Source: Nitrospira sp. (GTDB lineage: Bacteria; Nitrospirota; Nitrospiria; Nitrospirales; Nitrospiraceae). Taken from it: a stretch of 64,000 nt of DNA. The DNA lies in the NCBI GenBank assembly GCA_024998595.1, contig JACOEK010000001.1:806001-870000 (forward strand). Direction: 5' to 3'. Every line of letters starts with the position of its first letter. The first letter of the stretch is position 1. A program made the translations under genes and the position numbers. Positions 1 through 9,770 of the stretch are shown piece after piece. The notes under the pieces are model-generated. The model was not told the origin of the DNA, searched no databases, and was given only the letters and a program-made list of their open reading frames with translations.

Positions 1-1
1 G

Positions 2-112
2 GCTGAACTCGGGTATTCGTACAACAGCATTCTGCAGTATTACTATCCTGGAACCGAGCTGCGTAACTCGGCCTTAACCCAGTTGATGATGCCGGTCATT
101 CCTACCCCCTGA
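2..112 (+). CDS. SpoIID/LytB-domain protein, C-terminal end (partial)
   Basis: The frame is open from the window edge and ends with TGA at 110-112. Its 36 visible residues include the string SYNSILQYYYPGTEL, which resembles the C-terminal end of SpoIID/LytB amidase-enhancer domains, proteins that act on peptidoglycan. The stop overlaps the queA start by one base (TGATG), so the two genes are probably translated together. Only the tail is visible, so the family call rests on this short motif. Confidence 0.6.
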   Translation, partial: AELGYSYNSILQYYYPGTELRNSALTQLMMPVIPTP

Positions 113-1152
113 TGTTGCTCAGCGAGTTCGATTTTCCATTTGATCCGGCCCTCGTGGCCAACCACCCGGTCCTCCCGCGCGATCAGGCACGCTTACTGGT
201 CATGGAGCGTACTAGTGGCGCACGGTCGCACCGCCGGGTCGCGGACCTTCCGTCACTGCTCCAACCCGGTGATCTGGTCGTGGTGAACAACACCAAGGTG
301 ATGCCGGCGCGAGTGCCGGCTCAGGTTCGTTCTACAGGGAAATGGCTCGATCTGCTCTTTGTGCAGGATCTGGGGCAGGGCGTGTGGGAAGTGTTGATCA
401 AAGGGCGATTCAGGCCTGGAGCGCTGATTGATTTTCCTGGCGGCGGGTGTGGTGAAATCGTGGAGCGCAGTCAGGCCAGAACGACGTTAAAGGTGACTGG
501 TGTGACGAGCGTCTATGACCTCATGCATGCGACCGGTACGATGCCGCTCCCTCCCTATATCAAACGCGAGCCCTCGGAGGAAGATCAGCAATGGTATCAG
601 ACCATGTTTGCGCAACAGGAAGGAGCCATTGCGGCACCGACTGCGGGACTTCATTTTACGCGCGAATTGGTAAAAGCTCTGACCGCCAAGGGAATTGAAC
701 TGGCGCAGGTGACGTTGCACGTGGGGCCCGGCACGTTTCGCAGCGTAAAGAGCGACCGGATCGAAGAACACCGGATGCTGGCCGAACAGGTTGAGGTCAC
801 TGTGCACACGGTCGAGCAGATTCGCCTGGTGCAGAAGCGAGGAAATCGGGTGGTGGCGGTCGGCACGACGGTTGTGCGTGCACTGGAAACAGCAGCACGC
901 GGCGGACACGGCATTCAGCCGTTTCAGGGACCGGCCGAGTTATTCATCACGCCGGGCTTTGACTTTCAGGTCATCGACGCACTGGTGACAAATTTCCACT
1001 TGCCTCGGACGACGCTGCTCATGCTGGTGTCTGCGTTTGTGGGACTCGAATCACTGCGGGCCGCCTATGCGGAGGCGGTGGCGGAACGGTATCGGTTCTA
1101 CAGTTACGGGGATGCGATGTTGATCGGGAGGGGAGTGACAGCCGCTACATAA
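112..1152 (+). CDS. queA: S-adenosylmethionine:tRNA ribosyltransferase-isomerase
   Basis: QueA transfers the ribosyl part of SAM to 7-aminomethyl-7-deazaguanine at the tRNA wobble position, making epoxyqueuosine in the queuosine pathway. The 346-residue length is normal for the family. Typical strings are visible: FDPALVANHP near the start, VVVNNTKVMPAR near residue 60, GAIAAPTAGLHFT near residue 170, VTLHVGPGTF near 200 and VTNFHLPRTTLLMLVSAF near 300. The start overlaps the upstream stop by one base. The 3' end overlaps a convergent gene by 8 bp, so the two messages could interfere. Confidence 0.97.
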   Translation: MLLSEFDFPFDPALVANHPVLPRDQARLLVMERTSGARSHRRVADLPSLLQPGDLVVVNNTKVMPARVPAQVRSTGKWLDLLFVQDLGQGVWEVLIKGRFRPGALIDFPGGGCGEIVERSQARTTLKVTGVTSVYDLMHATGTMPLPPYIKREPSEEDQQWYQTMFAQQEGAIAAPTAGLHFTRELVKALTAKGIELAQVTLHVGPGTFRSVKSDRIEEHRMLAEQVEVTVHTVEQIRLVQKRGNRVVAVGTTVVRALETAARGGHGIQPFQGPAELFITPGFDFQVIDALVTNFHLPRTTLLMLVSAFVGLESLRAAYAEAVAERYRFYSYGDAMLIGRGVTAAT

Positions 1153-1843
1153 GTTCTTTATGAATCTTCACGGGCACCTTGCTCTTCATCGATTCCGCAT
1201 AGGCCATCAACGCCCGTTGCTGTTTCTGGAACAGCAGGTTTTGGAAAATCCGTTCTTTCGCAATGGCGGCCTTGGCCGGATCAGATTCACCTTCGCGTGA
1301 CACGAGAGTCTGTGCTTCTGCGTATTCAGAAGGCGTAAGGGCCACGGCATCCATGATGACCAGCCGGGCTTTATTCGTGAGAATGTCCTTAGCTTCCATA
1401 GCTTCGAAGGATGCGGGGGTCAAGCGATTGGCGGCCAGCAGACGACGATAGGACTCGGGGTCGAAGCTGCCGTTCTTCTGAAACTCCGTCCGCTGCGTGA
1501 TCGCCTTCCGAAGATCATCGTCGGACACCGAGAGTCCCATTTCCTTGGCGACGTGCAGCCACATGCGATTATCGATGAGTTGCTCCAACACAAACTGTTT
1601 GAGGAATTCATCCTTGAGCTCGGTTTGACCTTTGTCTTTGTAGAACCGATACGTATTTTCATAGGCCCGACGATATTCATCCAGCGGAACGACCTGGTCC
1701 CCGACTGATGCCACGACGTTGCCGCCTTGGTCGCCGAATCCCCACCAGCCCATCGTAATGACGAATGCCAGGGCAAGCGTGCCCATGATGGATTTGAGGA
1801 ACCAGGGGTAATCGTGAGCAGCTTCGCGTAACAATTTGATCAT
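1145..1843 (-). CDS. SurA N-terminal-like membrane-anchored protein, no PPIase domain
   Basis: This 232-residue protein has one hydrophobic segment near residues 17-35 and then a helical region typical of the SurA/PpiD N-terminal chaperone domain (VGDQVVPLDEYRRAYENTY, LIDNRMWLHVAKEMGLSVSDDDL). PpiD-type proteins share this topology, with a membrane anchor and a periplasmic chaperone module, but continue into parvulin PPIase domains that are absent here. It probably acts as a periplasmic folding factor for envelope proteins. It is transcribed towards queA with an 8-bp tail overlap. Whether the short form is an ancient family or a truncation cannot be told from one copy. Confidence 0.75.
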   Translation of the reverse strand: MIKLLREAAHDYPWFLKSIMGTLALAFVITMGWWGFGDQGGNVVASVGDQVVPLDEYRRAYENTYRFYKDKGQTELKDEFLKQFVLEQLIDNRMWLHVAKEMGLSVSDDDLRKAITQRTEFQKNGSFDPESYRRLLAANRLTPASFEAMEAKDILTNKARLVIMDAVALTPSEYAEAQTLVSREGESDPAKAAIAKERIFQNLLFQKQQRALMAYAESMKSKVPVKIHKELM

Positions 1844-1952
1844 CGAATGCGCCTCTTCTCGGCAGGGTTTCGTGAATTCTACTCAGGCGGCGACAACAAA
1901 GGCAAGAGGAAGAAGTGCGTGGGGAGCGGGTGCGAGAAGATTGCGACTTTGT

Positions 1953-1981
1953 TTGTGCAGGTCAGAGAGATTTGCTATAGT
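1953..1981 (+). promoter_or_regulatory. Sigma-70-like promoter for the RDD gene
   Basis: A TTGTGC element (1953-1958), a 17-base spacer and TATAGT (1976-1981) form a credible vegetative promoter. It lies about 25 bp upstream of the preferred GTG start of the RDD-domain gene. The call is by eye only. Confidence 0.5.
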
Positions 1982-2005
1982 GTCGAAGAATTGGGGAGAT
2001 TTCCG

Positions 2006-2464
2006 GTGGCGGAGGAGGCAATCGGGCGCATCCCGGTCGAACTGGGCGTCTATCCCAAGGCCCAGGTGCTGAATCGCTTCATCGCAAAAATGATCGATCT
2101 CCTGATCGTTGCGGCGGTGAGCAAACTGGTCCCTCCAATCGGCGTCTTGGCCGGACTTGCCTATATCCTGTTGGCCGACGGGTTTGGTGGTGGTCGCAGT
2201 GTCGGGAAGCGGCTGATCGGACTCCAAACCATCGTCCCACGCACGCGGGACCCGGCGGGATTCCGGGAGTCGATAGTCCGCAATCTGCCCTGCGGTCTTG
2301 CTCAGCTGGCGTTTGAAATACCGTATGTGGGTTGGATCGGGTGGGGCGCGGTACTGTCGCTTGAAGGACTGTTGGTCATCGGGAATGAGCAGGGTCGCCG
2401 GTTGGGCGATGAAATTGCCAAGACGCAGGTGCTGGAGAGCGGACAGCTGGATGTCTCGGACTGA
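2006..2464 (+). CDS. RDD-domain membrane protein
   Basis: RDD proteins are small polytopic membrane proteins, mostly of unknown or ion-transport function. Diagnostic residues are visible: the RFIAKMIDLLIV opening with the Arg and Asp of the RDD signature, GGGRSVGKRLIGLQTI in the middle, and RRLGDEIAKTQV near the end. Hydrophobic stretches suggest two or three membrane segments. The GTG at 2006 is preferred over the far upstream ATG at 1847, because GGGGAG lies a suitable distance before it and a promoter sits just upstream. This gives 152 residues. mreB begins 48 bp downstream on the same strand. Confidence 0.8.
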   Translation: MAEEAIGRIPVELGVYPKAQVLNRFIAKMIDLLIVAAVSKLVPPIGVLAGLAYILLADGFGGGRSVGKRLIGLQTIVPRTRDPAGFRESIVRNLPCGLAQLAFEIPYVGWIGWGAVLSLEGLLVIGNEQGRRLGDEIAKTQVLESGQLDVSD

Positions 2465-2482
2465 GTGCCTCGATGCAGCTGA

Positions 2483-3562
<1,080 letters not shown>

Positions 3563-3574
3563 CCTCCATCCCGA

Positions 3575-4462
3575 GTGTGGATGGCTATATCGCGCTCAAC
3601 ATACGGCACCCGGCGTCTCGCCATTGTCTTGTTCGCCTGCCTGCTCATTGCCCTCTTTCTTCTTCCTAGTCAAAGCCAGAGGTTGCTGCAGTACGTCGGT
3701 GGACCGCTCGGGCAGGTCCTCAGTCTTCCGCTCGCCGCTTTTTCCTCCGTCGATCATGGCATTGCCGACATTTGGAACGGCTATGTTGCCCTACAGAGCG
3801 TGCATGAAGAAAACCGTCAGCTTCATCGCGACATCGAGTTACTCAAGGGGCAGAATAATCAGCTGCGCGAATCGGTCACGGCCGTACAGCGCTATGAGAC
3901 ATTGCTGAACTTCAAACAGCAATCCCCATCGCAGACCCTGGCAGCGCAAGTCATCGGGCGGGATGCCACCAATTGGTACCGAGGGATGATTCTCAACAAA
4001 GGGGAGAGCGACGGGGTGAAAACTGAAATGGGCGTGGTCACTCCTGCCGGTGTGGTTGGCCGTGTAGTAAAAACGAACTCGACTTCGTCGGTGGTCCTGT
4101 TGGTCACGGATCCGAACAATGCGATTGCCGGTGTCGTGCAGCGGACCCGTGATGAAGGAATCGTCGAAGGAACCAGTCACGGTCGCGCACGGCTCAAGTA
4201 CATTCCGCTGTTATCCCGGGTCCAGGCCGGCGATCGCGTGGTCACCTCGGGCCTGACCGGGGCGTTCCCGCGAGGTCTGGCTATCGGAAGCCTGATCCAG
4301 GTCGAAAAATCGGAAGGAGATCTCTTTCAGTCAGCTGAAATCGAGCCAGAAGTGGATCTCTCGAAGCTGGACGAGGTCTTCATCATCACCGCTCCTTATG
4401 AAGATGCCGACGCGGCGCAGAAACTTCTTCAGACGATTCATGGAGACAGAAAGAAACCATGA
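3575..4462 (+). CDS. mreC: Rod shape-determining protein MreC
   Basis: MreC is a bitopic periplasmic scaffold that links MreB filaments to PBP2/RodA. The 295-residue protein has an N-terminal membrane anchor (LAIVLFACLLIALFLL), a short coiled coil around residues 75-105 (EENRQLHRDIELLKGQNNQL) and then the beta domain with VIGRDATNWYRGMILNKGE and DRVVTSGLTGAFPRGLAIG, all characteristic. The GTG at 3575 or the ATG at 3581 could be the start. The stop overlaps mreD by 4 bp (ATGA), indicating translational coupling. Confidence 0.95.
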   Translation: MWMAISRSTYGTRRLAIVLFACLLIALFLLPSQSQRLLQYVGGPLGQVLSLPLAAFSSVDHGIADIWNGYVALQSVHEENRQLHRDIELLKGQNNQLRESVTAVQRYETLLNFKQQSPSQTLAAQVIGRDATNWYRGMILNKGESDGVKTEMGVVTPAGVVGRVVKTNSTSSVVLLVTDPNNAIAGVVQRTRDEGIVEGTSHGRARLKYIPLLSRVQAGDRVVTSGLTGAFPRGLAIGSLIQVEKSEGDLFQSAEIEPEVDLSKLDEVFIITAPYEDADAAQKLLQTIHGDRKKP

Positions 4463-4959
4463 AGTTTCTGCTGTATCTGCTCTTGGCGCTGGTGGTGGTT
4501 CCCTTTCAAACGACCTTGCTGCATTACGCGAGTGTCTTTGGTGTGCGTCCGGATCTGGGCCTGGTGGCCGCCTGTCTGGTGGGATTTCTCGGCGGAGAGC
4601 TTGATGGTTTGATTCTCGGCCTCATTCTGGGGTGTTTCCAGGACATGCTGTCCGCGGGAGATCTGTGGATCAATGTGGTGACGAAGGGTGGGAGCGGGTT
4701 TCTCGCCGGCCTGGCCGGGCGGCATATGGCCCATATCACCCCGGCTGTCATGACCGCCGGCCTTGCGATCATTTCCTGTCTTTCGAGCGCCGTATTTCTC
4801 TATTCGATGAATCCGGCTGGTCTGGATGAGGTCTGGTTGGGCGTTCGGTCGACCGTGCTGGTGCAGGCTGGGCTTGACGCGGCCCTGGGCGCAGGACTGT
4901 ATCTGGTGTTTCGCCAACGCTGGTCTGACGATCGTATGGTGACGGAAGGAGCCCTCTAA
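4459..4959 (+). CDS. mreD: Rod shape-determining protein MreD
   Basis: MreD is a small polytopic inner-membrane protein of the elongasome. This 166-residue protein is almost wholly hydrophobic, with about five predicted membrane spans, and has FGVRPDLGLVAACLVGFLGG, which matches the MreD pattern of a PDL-like turn between spans. Its start overlaps the mreC stop (ATGA) and mrdA follows after 41 bp. The identification depends as much on position as on sequence, since MreD is poorly conserved. Confidence 0.9.
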   Translation: MKFLLYLLLALVVVPFQTTLLHYASVFGVRPDLGLVAACLVGFLGGELDGLILGLILGCFQDMLSAGDLWINVVTKGGSGFLAGLAGRHMAHITPAVMTAGLAIISCLSSAVFLYSMNPAGLDEVWLGVRSTVLVQAGLDAALGAGLYLVFRQRWSDDRMVTEGAL

Positions 4960-5000
4960 GCGAGGAACGGTCTCTGAGCGGAGATCGGCAAAGGTCAGCG

Positions 5001-6884
5001 ATGGCGACGGTAGGATTCAACGATTCCGATCTCCTGGATCTTCAGCGGCGGCTGGTCATCCTGCGTGTGGGGCTGTTGCTGGTCGTGGCACTGCTCGCCT
5101 TGCGCCTGTGGCATCTTCAGATCCGGGAAGGTCCGTACTATCGAGATTTATCGGAGAATAACCGGACGCGTTCCGTGGTGCTTGAGCCGGCGCGCGGACT
5201 GATTTTTGACCGAAACGGCGTGTTGTTGGCGAACAATGTGCCGAGTTTTGCTTTGTATGTGACGCTGGAAGACGTGAAGGATCGTCAGGCGTTAGTGGCG
5301 CAATTGGCTTCGCTTCTCAGCCTCGACCCGGACGTCATTCAGAAAAAACTGTCGACTGGAAAGGGCGGCAAATTGCAGCCCCGTAAGGTGAAGGATCGGC
5401 TGACGTTGCGCGAGGCCACTCTGATCGAGTCTCACCGGTTGGACTTGCCTGGTGTGATGATCCAGGTGGAGTCGCAACGGAACTATCCCGCCGGCGATGT
5501 GGCGGCACATTTGCTGGGATATGTCGGAGAGGTGTCTGCCGATCAACTGGAGAAGCCGGATTTCGCGGATCTCCATCAAGGCAGCATTGTCGGGCAGTAT
5601 GGGGTGGAAAAATGGTTCGACCGGCAGGTGCGCGGGCGCGCGGGGCAAAAGAGTGTCGAAGTGGACGCGCTCGGCCACGAAAAGCGTGCCATCGTGTCGG
5701 ACAAGCCCCTCGCGGGTGACGATCTCTATTTGACCATCGATGCCAAGCTGCAAAAGATCGCCGAGGACCTGTTAGGGGAGGAATCAGGCGCCATCGTGGC
5801 GCTGGACCCAACGAATGGCGATGTCCTGGCCATGGCCAGCCGGCCGGGTTTCGACCCCAACGTGTTGTCAAAAGAATTGACGAACAAGCAATGGGTTGAA
5901 ATCGTTCAGAACGAACGGCGGCCGCTGAACAATCGAGCGACCCAAGGCCAATATCCCCCGGGCTCGACATTCAAAGTGGTCATGGCGGCGGCTGCCCTTG
6001 AATCCAACACCGTGACGCCTTCGACGATGGTGCGATGCAACGGTGGCTATCAGTTCGGCAATCGATTGTTTCATGATTGGAAACAAGGCGGCCATGGATC
6101 GGTCGACATGAACGAGGCCTTGATCCACTCCTGCGACGTGTATTTTTATACCGTCGGGCAGCGCATGGGCATCGACACGATCGCCGAATACGCGAAGCAA
6201 TTCGGGCTCGGTCAGGAAACGGGAGTCGAGCTGCCGTCGGAACGCGTGGGAATTGTTCCGTCTACCGCCTGGAAACAGAAGGCGCGGAATCAGCCCTGGT
6301 ATCCGGGTGAAACCATTTCCGCCGCGATCGGACAAGGATATGTCACGGTGACGCCTTTGCAGATGGCCAGTGTGATCGGAACCGTGGCGAACGACGGCGT
6401 GTCGATCAAACCGCGCCTGGTGCAGGCCGTGATGAATCGTACGACGGGAGAACGGGCGGAGTTTCCGCCGACTGTGCGCGGGAAAGTGGCGGTCAAGCCG
6501 GCGACCATTGCGCTCATCAAAGCGGCGTTGGCCGATGTGGTGACCAAGGGAACGGCGACGCGCGCAAAGTCCTCATTGGTCACGATCGGGGGAAAAACCG
6601 GCACCGCTCAGACGGCGGCGTTACGTACTGGGCCAGAGAAGGACATCCCGAAGAAATTCAGGGACCATGCTTGGTTTGTGGCCTTTGCCCCGGTGGACGC
6701 GCCGCGCATTGCCGTCGCCGTCCTGGCCGAACATATGGGACATGGCGGATCGGCTGCCGCGCCGTTGGCGAAGGATGTCATTGAAGCCTATGTGAAAACC
6801 TATCCCCAAGTGCTTCAGGGGGTTCCGGCAGGCGGGCGAGCAAAGTCGCCGGCGGTGCCGGTTGATGCGCGGCCGAAGACGTGA
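5001..6884 (+). CDS. mrdA: Penicillin-binding protein 2 (elongasome transpeptidase)
   Basis: PBP2 is the class B transpeptidase that cross-links new lateral-wall peptidoglycan together with RodA. The 627-residue protein has an N-terminal membrane anchor (LVILRVGLLLVVALLALRLW), the pedestal region (ENNRTRSVVLEPARGLIFDR) and the three active-site boxes: SxxK as STFK near residue 322, SxD as SCD (IHSCDVYFYTVG) near 378, and KTG as KTGTAQT near 532. The stop overlaps the rodA start by 4 bp. The Pro/Ala-rich C-terminal tail is low-complexity and probably dispensable. Confidence 0.96.
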   Translation: MATVGFNDSDLLDLQRRLVILRVGLLLVVALLALRLWHLQIREGPYYRDLSENNRTRSVVLEPARGLIFDRNGVLLANNVPSFALYVTLEDVKDRQALVAQLASLLSLDPDVIQKKLSTGKGGKLQPRKVKDRLTLREATLIESHRLDLPGVMIQVESQRNYPAGDVAAHLLGYVGEVSADQLEKPDFADLHQGSIVGQYGVEKWFDRQVRGRAGQKSVEVDALGHEKRAIVSDKPLAGDDLYLTIDAKLQKIAEDLLGEESGAIVALDPTNGDVLAMASRPGFDPNVLSKELTNKQWVEIVQNERRPLNNRATQGQYPPGSTFKVVMAAAALESNTVTPSTMVRCNGGYQFGNRLFHDWKQGGHGSVDMNEALIHSCDVYFYTVGQRMGIDTIAEYAKQFGLGQETGVELPSERVGIVPSTAWKQKARNQPWYPGETISAAIGQGYVTVTPLQMASVIGTVANDGVSIKPRLVQAVMNRTTGERAEFPPTVRGKVAVKPATIALIKAALADVVTKGTATRAKSSLVTIGGKTGTAQTAALRTGPEKDIPKKFRDHAWFVAFAPVDAPRIAVAVLAEHMGHGGSAAAPLAKDVIEAYVKTYPQVLQGVPAGGRAKSPAVPVDARPKT

Positions 6885-8002
6885 TGATTGATCGGGTGAT
6901 CGACAGTCGAGGGCTCGATAGTTTCGATCTTCGCTTCATGGGGCTGATCGCGGTCATCCTGTCGGTCGGGGTGTTGTCGATCTACAGCGTGACGCATTCT
7001 CAGGACACGGCCTTCCCGTTTTACCTCAAACAGCTGGTCTGGATTCTGCTGGGAACCGTCGCATTCCTGGTGATGTATCTGTCCGATTATCACAAGATTG
7101 CGCGCCTGGCCTATCCGACCTACGCCGTCATATTGATCATGCTGGCGATCGTGCTGTTCATGGGCAAATCTAGCCGCGGGGCTCAACGATGGATTCCCAT
7201 CGGGCCATTCGCATTTCAACCGTCTGAATTTGCCAAGTTGGTTCTGGTCTTGGTCCTGGCCAACTATTACTCGCGTGCCTCGCGCGTGGGGTGGTTGCAC
7301 CGGGTGGTGCTGCCGGGGCTGATTGTGCTGCCCGGGTTGTTGTTGATTCTCAAGCAGCCGGATTTGGGCAGCGGATTGAGCTTCCTGGCCGTTTATGCGG
7401 CCATGTTATTGATGGTCGGCGTCCGGTCGAAGGCCTTGGGCATCATTTTGCTGCTCTCGGTCATGCTCTTTCCATTTGTCTGGGAAATGGTCTGGGCGTC
7501 ACTGCATGATTATCAACGCGAACGGGTCATGGCCTTCGTAGATCCTGACTACGATCCGGGCGGTAAGGGCTACCATGCCCTGCAATCGAGAATTGCCATT
7601 GGTTCAGGTGAACTGTCGGGGAAGGGGCTGTACGGCGGCACACAAAGTCAGCTGAAATTTCTCCCCGAAGGCCATACCGATTTTGTGTTCGCGGTCTATG
7701 CGGAGGAATGGGGCTTTGTCGGTGTCCTAGTGCTGTTGGCCCTGTTTATCGCGCTGATATGGGTGTCATTGGAGATTGCCGCGCGTGCGAAGGATACGCT
7801 GGGGGCGTTACTTGCGGCAGGCATTGTTGCCATGTTGTGTTTTTGCGTGGTGGTCAATATCGGAATGACTGCGGGGATGTTTCCCATCGTGGGTATTCCG
7901 CTTCCTCTCGTGAGTTATGGAGGCAGCGCGACCATCATGACGATGGCCTCATTGGGACTGTTATTGAACGTCAAGCGACGTCGGCTGACTCTGTTTTACT
8001 AG
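6881..8002 (+). CDS. rodA: Peptidoglycan glycosyltransferase RodA
   Basis: RodA is the SEDS-family glycan polymerase paired with PBP2. The 373-residue protein is polytopic with about ten spans. It has the SEDS strings RWIPIGPFAFQPSEFAKL near residue 105, KQPDLGSGLSFLAVY near 155, FLPEGHTDFVFAVYAEEWGFVG near 265, and MFPIVGIPLPLVSYGGSA near 330. Translation is coupled to mrdA through an ATGA overlap, as expected for a transpeptidase/polymerase pair. Confidence 0.96.
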   Translation: MMIDRVIDSRGLDSFDLRFMGLIAVILSVGVLSIYSVTHSQDTAFPFYLKQLVWILLGTVAFLVMYLSDYHKIARLAYPTYAVILIMLAIVLFMGKSSRGAQRWIPIGPFAFQPSEFAKLVLVLVLANYYSRASRVGWLHRVVLPGLIVLPGLLLILKQPDLGSGLSFLAVYAAMLLMVGVRSKALGIILLLSVMLFPFVWEMVWASLHDYQRERVMAFVDPDYDPGGKGYHALQSRIAIGSGELSGKGLYGGTQSQLKFLPEGHTDFVFAVYAEEWGFVGVLVLLALFIALIWVSLEIAARAKDTLGALLAAGIVAMLCFCVVVNIGMTAGMFPIVGIPLPLVSYGGSATIMTMASLGLLLNVKRRRLTLFY

Positions 8003-8144
8003 GCGATGCCTGGACAGGGGCCGACTTGTTGTGAAATAACCATGTGAACTAGGTTGGCGCCGGACAGTCGGCAAGACGAGAGAACCCGGACATCCGTCCG
8101 CGTGCGTCTGCCGATCCGACCGATCTGGGGTTAAAGGAGCGTGT

Positions 8145-9656
8145 ATGGGTGTGGAGATAGCAATCAGTATCGCGCGGGAAGAAACTCGCGTCGCCGTGCT
8201 GGACAATGGCGTCGTTACGGATCTGTATGGCGACCGCGCCAAGGATCAGGATTACGTCGGCAACATTTATAAAGGGCGGGTGGCGAAAGTGTTGCCGGGT
8301 ATGCAGGCAGCTTTCATCGATATCGGGCTGGAGAAGGCCGCCTTTATGCATGTGTCCGACTTGTCCGAGGATGTCGAGCCGGGGGATACCCTCGTCGAGG
8401 GCGATGACGACGACAATAAGGATTCGGAGATGCCCAAGCCCAAGCGGCAAAGCTCTAAGCCCATCGAGGAGTTGCTGTCCGAAGGTCAGGAATTGATGGT
8501 GCAGATTTCTAAAGGCCCTATCGGCACGAAGGGCTCGCGCGTTACCACCTACGTATCGCTGCCCGGACGGTATCTGGTGTTTATGCCGACGGTCGAACAT
8601 ATCGGCGTGTCCCGCCGGATTCCTCGGGATGAAGAGCGGGCGCGATTGAAAGAAATTATGAAACGGGCGCGGAGGCCTGGGTTCGGCTACATCGTGCGCA
8701 CGGTCAGCGAAGGGGTGAAAGAAGAAGAATTGCGCTCCGACGTCGAGTTCCTGCACGTCCTTTGGCAGGACGTGTTGACCAAGCGTGATCAGCAGCCTGC
8801 TCCGAGCCTCTTGCATAGCGATTTGAGCTTGAGCTTTCGTGTGGTGCGGGACCTCTTCGGTCGTCGAGTCGACCGGTTGTTGATCGATTCTCGTGAGGAG
8901 TACAACGCGATCAAGGGTTTCGTACAACGCTTTTCTCCGGAACAAACCTCGCGCATTCATTTTTATGATAAAGAGGAAAGCCTGTTCGATTACCTGGGCG
9001 TGGAGCAGGAAATCGCCCGCGCAATGAGCCGTAAAGTGTGGCTCAAGTCAGGTGGGTATCTGGTGATCGATCACACTGAGGCCATGACGGTCATTGACGT
9101 GAATACCGGCCGGTTTGTCGGTAAGCGCGATCAGGAAGAAACCATTCTGCGTAACAATCTGGAAGCGGCGAGAGAGATCGCCTATCAGGTGAAGTTGCGA
9201 GGAATCGGCGGGATCATCATCGTGGATTTCATCGACATGGAGCGCGAGAAGAATCGCGACAAGGTCTACCATGCACTGGTGGATGCCATGGCTTCGGATA
9301 AGGCCCGCACCAGAATTTCCAGAGTTTCCGATCTCGGGTTGATCGAAATTTCTCGTGAACGGGTGCGGGAAGATCTGCTTCGCTCGCTCTCAGAACCCTG
9401 CCACTATTGCGATGGGCGCGGATATACTAAGTCGCCCATGTCGGTGGCCTATGAAATTTTCCGAGAAGTGAGACGGCTGGGGCACGAAATCGAACAGCAG
9501 CGCGTCATCGTCGGCGCGCATCCCGCCGTCGCACTGCTGCTTCAAGAGCAGGAACAGCCTGGCGTCGAAGAACTTGAGCGCCGGTATAGCGCCAAGATTC
9601 TGGTGACTCCGGACGATCGATTACATCTGGAGCAGTTCGATTTGGTCGTGATGTAG
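8145..9656 (+). CDS. rng: Ribonuclease G (RNase E/G family)
   Basis: This endoribonuclease processes rRNA precursors and mRNA. The 503-residue protein is RNase G length and lacks the long RNase E scaffold. An S1 domain (YVGNIYKGRVAKVLPGMQAA) is interrupted by a charged insert near residues 85-105 (GDDDDNKDSEMPKPKRQSS). It then has the phosphate-sensor and catalytic region (TVIDVNTGRFVGKRDQEETI, GGIIIVDFIDME) and the Zn-link CHYCDGRG near residue 425. It follows the rod-shape cluster, a common arrangement. The ATG at 8145 has AAAGGAG seven bases upstream. Confidence 0.93.
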   Translation: MGVEIAISIAREETRVAVLDNGVVTDLYGDRAKDQDYVGNIYKGRVAKVLPGMQAAFIDIGLEKAAFMHVSDLSEDVEPGDTLVEGDDDDNKDSEMPKPKRQSSKPIEELLSEGQELMVQISKGPIGTKGSRVTTYVSLPGRYLVFMPTVEHIGVSRRIPRDEERARLKEIMKRARRPGFGYIVRTVSEGVKEEELRSDVEFLHVLWQDVLTKRDQQPAPSLLHSDLSLSFRVVRDLFGRRVDRLLIDSREEYNAIKGFVQRFSPEQTSRIHFYDKEESLFDYLGVEQEIARAMSRKVWLKSGGYLVIDHTEAMTVIDVNTGRFVGKRDQEETILRNNLEAAREIAYQVKLRGIGGIIIVDFIDMEREKNRDKVYHALVDAMASDKARTRISRVSDLGLIEISRERVREDLLRSLSEPCHYCDGRGYTKSPMSVAYEIFREVRRLGHEIEQQRVIVGAHPAVALLLQEQEQPGVEELERRYSAKILVTPDDRLHLEQFDLVVM

Positions 9657-9770
9657 CAGGCTCCTGGCCTGCGTGGCCGATCATCCGCGGAAGCCCCTCC
9701 GCTGATGCGCGTTTCCCCCGCACAACGGTCACTGGGTCGTTCCGACCATGTGTGATGAGCTCGGACGATA

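Noticed and set aside
1847-2005. Upstream extension of the RDD gene
   Set aside because: The extra 53 residues are not membrane or RDD-like, and a promoter and ribosome site lie within them.
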